A stretch of DNA of 64,000 bases from Myxococcota bacterium (lineage in GTDB: Bacteria; Myxococcota_A; UBA9160; UBA6930), in assembly GCA_028285625.1 (NCBI GenBank), contig JANQOX010000022.1, positions 1 through 64,000 of the forward strand, in the 5' to 3' direction. Shown here piece after piece: positions 61,342 to 64,000 of the stretch (within the stretch, counting starts at the first letter, position 1; each line of letters begins with the position of its first letter). The position numbers and the translations under genes are program-made. A model generated the notes under the pieces. That model did no database searches and was not told the DNA's origin. It saw nothing but the letters and a program-made list of their open reading frames with translations.

Positions 61342-62724
61342 ATGCCGAACGAACGAACGATGCGAGCCCGCACCTGGCGGGCGCTTGCGACCCTGTGTGT
61401 CGCCGCGAGCGCCGTCCTGTTGCTGGCCGGAAGCCCCGGCCCGCACGTCTCGTCCCTCGAGGGCGCAGTCGAGATCGGGAGCGGAACGCCCACCTCGTTT
61501 CGCCCTGCACAACTCGGTGAGGCGCTGGCTCCGGGCGACCTCGTGCGTACGGGCGCCGGTGCGCGAGCCGAGGTGCAGCTCCCGGGCCGGACCCTGCGTC
61601 TCTACGAGCACTCCCTGCTGCGACTTCCGGACGGGCCCACCGCGCTGGGAACTGCGGACGACGGCGACGAGGTGAGTCTCGAACGGGGCCGATCACTGTT
61701 CGACGTCTTGCGCGGCAGCCGACCCTTCCGCGTACGCACGCCGGAAGTCGTCGTGAGCGTGAAGGGCACGCGCTTCCTGGTGGCGGCGGCGGGTGCCAGT
61801 GCGGGCGGGGTCTCGGTGTTTCGGGGCCTCGTCGAGGTCCAGGGCGCCCTGACCCGGATGGCGCCTGACCTTTCCGTGTTGGTTCGACCCGGCTTCTCCG
61901 CAGTGCCGGGTGCCGAAGGGCCCCTGGAGCTGCTGATGCACGACCAGGTCGACCCCTGGGATGCCTGGAGCCAAGGGGCGCAGCCGCCGGTCCTGCCGCA
62001 GACCGAGCCCATGGCCGCCGCGCAACAGGCGCTCGAAGCGGCCATCGTCCGCGAGATCTCGGTGCTCGACCCCGATCTGGTGGCACCGGCGCCCGAACCG
62101 AAGTCGGTCCCCACGGTGGCAACCGAGCACACGCCGACCGAGAAGCCCGGGAACGCCACCCTGGCGAACGACGTGGCCGACACGCCGGCCCTCGAGCCGA
62201 CCCCCGCCGAACTCCGGAAGCGACGCGGACTCGAACGCGCTCTTCCGGCCGCGCTCGCCGAGCCCCTGGGTGACGAGACGGCCGAGCGCGGAGCCGTCCT
62301 GCGCCGTGAGCTTCGTGCGAACCATCTCGAACGCGTCCAGGCGATGGAAGGCCGAACCCTCGAACCGCCGCAGGCTGCCACCCAGCTCGACCCGGTGGCG
62401 GACGTCGCGCGACACGGTGCAAGCCGACCGCGCGCCGGCGGGCCGGGGCCCCGCACGTCGGCCCCCATGCTCCAGGCACTTGCCGGGGCAACGGACTCAG
62501 GCATCGCGGGAGCAAGCGGTCCCGCGATCTCCGTGAACGTCGCGGGCGGGGGCCAGTTCGTCGTGCTGCGCGTGGGCAGCAAGAGCATGGCGCTGAATCA
62601 GTCGCAGCTGCAGGCGATCCAGGGCGGGCAGGTTCAGGGCATGCAGCCCTTCCTGAACGCCCTCGAGCAGATGGGCATCGACCCGCAGCAGATGGCGGGC
62701 CAGCTCGAGGGCATGCTCCCCTAG
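61342..62724 (+). CDS. Exported FecR-domain protein with long Pro/Ala-rich tail
   Basis: A 460-residue protein; ATG at 61342, 47 bases after the barrel gene, with GGAGAG upstream. A signal peptide (LATLCVAASAVLLLAGSPG) is followed by a FecR-like domain (about 32-190: SSLEGAVEIGSG, GEALAPGDLVRTGAGARAEVQLPG and PEVVVSVKGTRFLV). The next 180 residues are Pro/Ala/Glu-rich and probably disordered. The C-terminal 60 have QSQLQAIQGGQVQGMQPFLNALEQMG. FecR domains relay signals in the periplasm; no sigma factor is encoded beside it, so the CHASE2 protein is the more likely partner. It overlaps the next gene's stop. Confidence 0.86.
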   Translation: MPNERTMRARTWRALATLCVAASAVLLLAGSPGPHVSSLEGAVEIGSGTPTSFRPAQLGEALAPGDLVRTGAGARAEVQLPGRTLRLYEHSLLRLPDGPTALGTADDGDEVSLERGRSLFDVLRGSRPFRVRTPEVVVSVKGTRFLVAAAGASAGGVSVFRGLVEVQGALTRMAPDLSVLVRPGFSAVPGAEGPLELLMHDQVDPWDAWSQGAQPPVLPQTEPMAAAQQALEAAIVREISVLDPDLVAPAPEPKSVPTVATEHTPTEKPGNATLANDVADTPALEPTPAELRKRRGLERALPAALAEPLGDETAERGAVLRRELRANHLERVQAMEGRTLEPPQAATQLDPVADVARHGASRPRAGGPGPRTSAPMLQALAGATDSGIAGASGPAISVNVAGGGQFVVLRVGSKSMALNQSQLQAIQGGQVQGMQPFLNALEQMGIDPQQMAGQLEGMLP

Positions 62725-63614
62725 CGGCCTGCGACCCGGCGGCCCTCGGAGGCCACGTCGATGTAGCCGATCCGCGAGAAGGCGCAGGCCTTGTCCGGGT
62801 CGTCGATCAACTGGCGTGCGTAGGTCTGGTCCACGCGATCGGTCGAGAGCCGTACGGGCATCGCAAGTGATTGGTAGAGCACCCGCTTGCCCTGCTCGAT
62901 GCGGGCGTCGCTGCCCTTGCGCGTGCCCATGCACAGCAGGATCGCGCCGTGCTCCACGTGGTAGTCGACACGGTCGCCCGACATCTCGAGCGCCTGATGG
63001 ATCTCGCGCAGCGAGCGCTCGGTATCCCCGCGAACGCCGGCGAACATCGGGAGCCAGAACCACTCGGGCACCATGCGGTGGAACACGGCGCTCGCGTAGT
63101 AGAGGTTGGCGAGGGTCGAGTTGCCGTTGGGGTCGACGTGGGAGGGCCTGGCGGCGATGCCGCGTTCGAGGAGGACCCTCATCTCCCGCGCGTTTCGGGC
63201 CGCCCACACGAAGCCACGCGCCTCCACCAGGCGGCCCATGGCTGCGTACTTCCACAACGCGCATGCACCGCACTCGGGGTCGCGCGCGAGGCCCATCTCA
63301 GCGAGCAGCTCGGCGCGCTCGACGTAGCCGATGCCCGACTCGCCTCCCATGAGCTGCAGGCCCTGGGCATGGCGCCAGTAGCTGCGCGCGGCGCGCCAGC
63401 ACGGCGCCGCCGCGCCCTCGGACTGGTACGCGATGGTCTCGAACGAGCGCGCCGCAGAGAGCAGGTCACCGCGGCCCTCGAAGTACGCCGCCACGGCCAT
63501 GCCGGGCACCCCAGGCGTCGGTGTCACGCGCTCTTGGTCTCGGGGGGCTGCCGAGGCGGCCTCGATCAGCACGAAGACGAGCAACAGGGTCAGCAGCGAC
63601 GCGGGGGGGCGCAT
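62721..63614 (-). CDS. Exported alpha-helical (TPR-like) protein of unknown function
   Basis: A 297-residue protein. ATG at 63614 gives a signal peptide (SLLTLLLVFVLIEAASAA) and is preferred to upstream in-frame codons. The rest is helical with TPR-like pairs (AAYFEGRGDLLSAARSFETIAYQ, YVERAELLAEMGLARDPECGACALW) and several cysteines (C138-type CGAC). The end contains RQLIDDPDKACAFSRIGYIDVA. I do not recognise a family. It converges on the FecR gene with 4 bases of overlap. Confidence 0.78.
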   Translation of the reverse strand: MRPPASLLTLLLVFVLIEAASAAPRDQERVTPTPGVPGMAVAAYFEGRGDLLSAARSFETIAYQSEGAAAPCWRAARSYWRHAQGLQLMGGESGIGYVERAELLAEMGLARDPECGACALWKYAAMGRLVEARGFVWAARNAREMRVLLERGIAARPSHVDPNGNSTLANLYYASAVFHRMVPEWFWLPMFAGVRGDTERSLREIHQALEMSGDRVDYHVEHGAILLCMGTRKGSDARIEQGKRVLYQSLAMPVRLSTDRVDQTYARQLIDDPDKACAFSRIGYIDVASEGRRVAGR

Positions 63615-63820
63615 GGCGAACTCCAGCCCGGCTACCGTATCACGGGGCGCGCGAGGGCCTGGGGACAATCGCGTTTCACGCAGCGGGTTTTTGCCCCCAG
63701 CCCCAGGTGAACGCCAAGAGATTCCGCTTCCAGCGCAAGGGGTTGCCGGCGACCTCTGCGCGACTGCTTCCGGTTCGTCCGAGGCGTGCGCGTTTGCGGC
63801 GCACGAGCCCACGCAGCGTT

Positions 63821-64000
63821 CTATTGCACGCTGTAGCCGCGGCCCGTCATGCAGGCGGCCAGTGCCCGGTAGTACGTGTCGATCTGCCCCTCGCGCTGGG
63901 CGGCGGCCTGCTTGCCTGCGGCCGCCTGCTGCATGCGCGCCTGCTGGCCACCCTTCATGGTGCCCGCCGCGGCACCGATCGCCGCACCTTCGCCGGCGTC
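63821..64000 (-). CDS. Glycine-zipper protein, C-terminal part (5' end outside window)
   Basis: Only the last 59 residues are present, read from the window edge to a TAG at 63821. They include EGAAIGAAAGTMKGGQQARM (a small Gly/Ala membrane-associated motif), an AAAGKQAAAQREGQIDTYYRALAACM helix and the C-terminal MTGRGYSVQ. This end, with a Cys and GRGY, is typical of short glycine-zipper lipoprotein-like proteins of unknown role. The N-terminal signal is outside the window. Confidence 0.75.
   Translation of the reverse strand, partial: DAGEGAAIGAAAGTMKGGQQARMQQAAAGKQAAAQREGQIDTYYRALAACMTGRGYSVQ

Overview
This is a GC-rich (about 70% by eye), densely coding chromosomal segment from a Gram-negative bacterium. 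The Mla-type lipid transporter, lipoproteins, OmpA and beta-barrel proteins show an outer membrane. A DivIVA-like protein, an HpnN-type (hopanoid) RND exporter, an F420/FMN luciferase-like oxidoreductase, HD-GYP signalling, a selenocysteine tRNA and many GTG/TTG starts fit a deltaproteobacterial lineage (Myxococcota or a relative). That placement is inference; no rRNA is present. I see no phage, plasmid, insertion sequence or CRISPR array.

Layout. 1-1982: 3' end of metH and a HAD hydrolase. 2017-6526: a tightly packed TldD/TldE protease pair, a metallo-beta-lactamase-fold hydrolase and a HEAT-repeat protein, then an SDR and a CoA-transferase. 8563-13938: fumC, divergent from rubrerythrin, Fe-S (CCG-domain) protein, DUF3501 protein and acyl-CoA dehydrogenase. 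13939-14314: a non-coding palindromic element. 14315-17834 (minus): the Mla lipid transporter mlaE-F-D with an upstream exported protein and a DUF2203 protein. 17959-20874: maf, yggS, proC, divIVA-like. 20955-28264: fmdB-like, folD and the complete glycine cleavage system (gcvT, gcvH, gcvPA, gcvPB), then an M48 metalloprotease lipoprotein. 28292-29771: a MerR-TPR regulator, selC and an HPF-like protein. 29811-33416 (minus): an SCP2-UvrA-SCP2 group with a palindromic operator at its promoter. 33497-35162 (minus): MoeB-rhodanese with two coupled small genes. 35245-36023: an exported OB-like protein and tRNA-Leu/tRNA-Ala. 36191-39750: HpnN-like exporter, a possible small-RNA unit and two small genes. 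39763-44278: a nuclease-XPD helicase fusion, a 30-bp tandem repeat and two tandem beta-helix proteins. 44336-49686: an M20 peptidase, then ilvB, ilvN and (minus) ilvD for branched-chain amino acids. 49782-53631: DUF3604, PpiC-like and HupE/UreJ-like proteins. 53642-56130: LLM oxidoreductase, a small unknown, NYN-LOTUS protein and Ogt. 56320-62724: VWA-OmpA lipoprotein, CHASE2-GAF-HD-GYP, TPR-beta-barrel and FecR proteins. 62721-64000 (minus): an exported alpha-helical protein and the end of a glycine-zipper protein.

How genes work together. folD and gcvTHP feed one-carbon units into folate, and metH uses methyl-folate. ilvBN and ilvD are three of the core branched-chain amino-acid genes. The Mla, HpnN and outer-membrane genes maintain the envelope. 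The four genes at 56320-62724 look like one envelope-sensing unit whose output is c-di-GMP hydrolysis. A recurrent feature is a TAGNNT hexamer just upstream of several genes, at some of them so close to the start codon that leaderless transcripts are likely.
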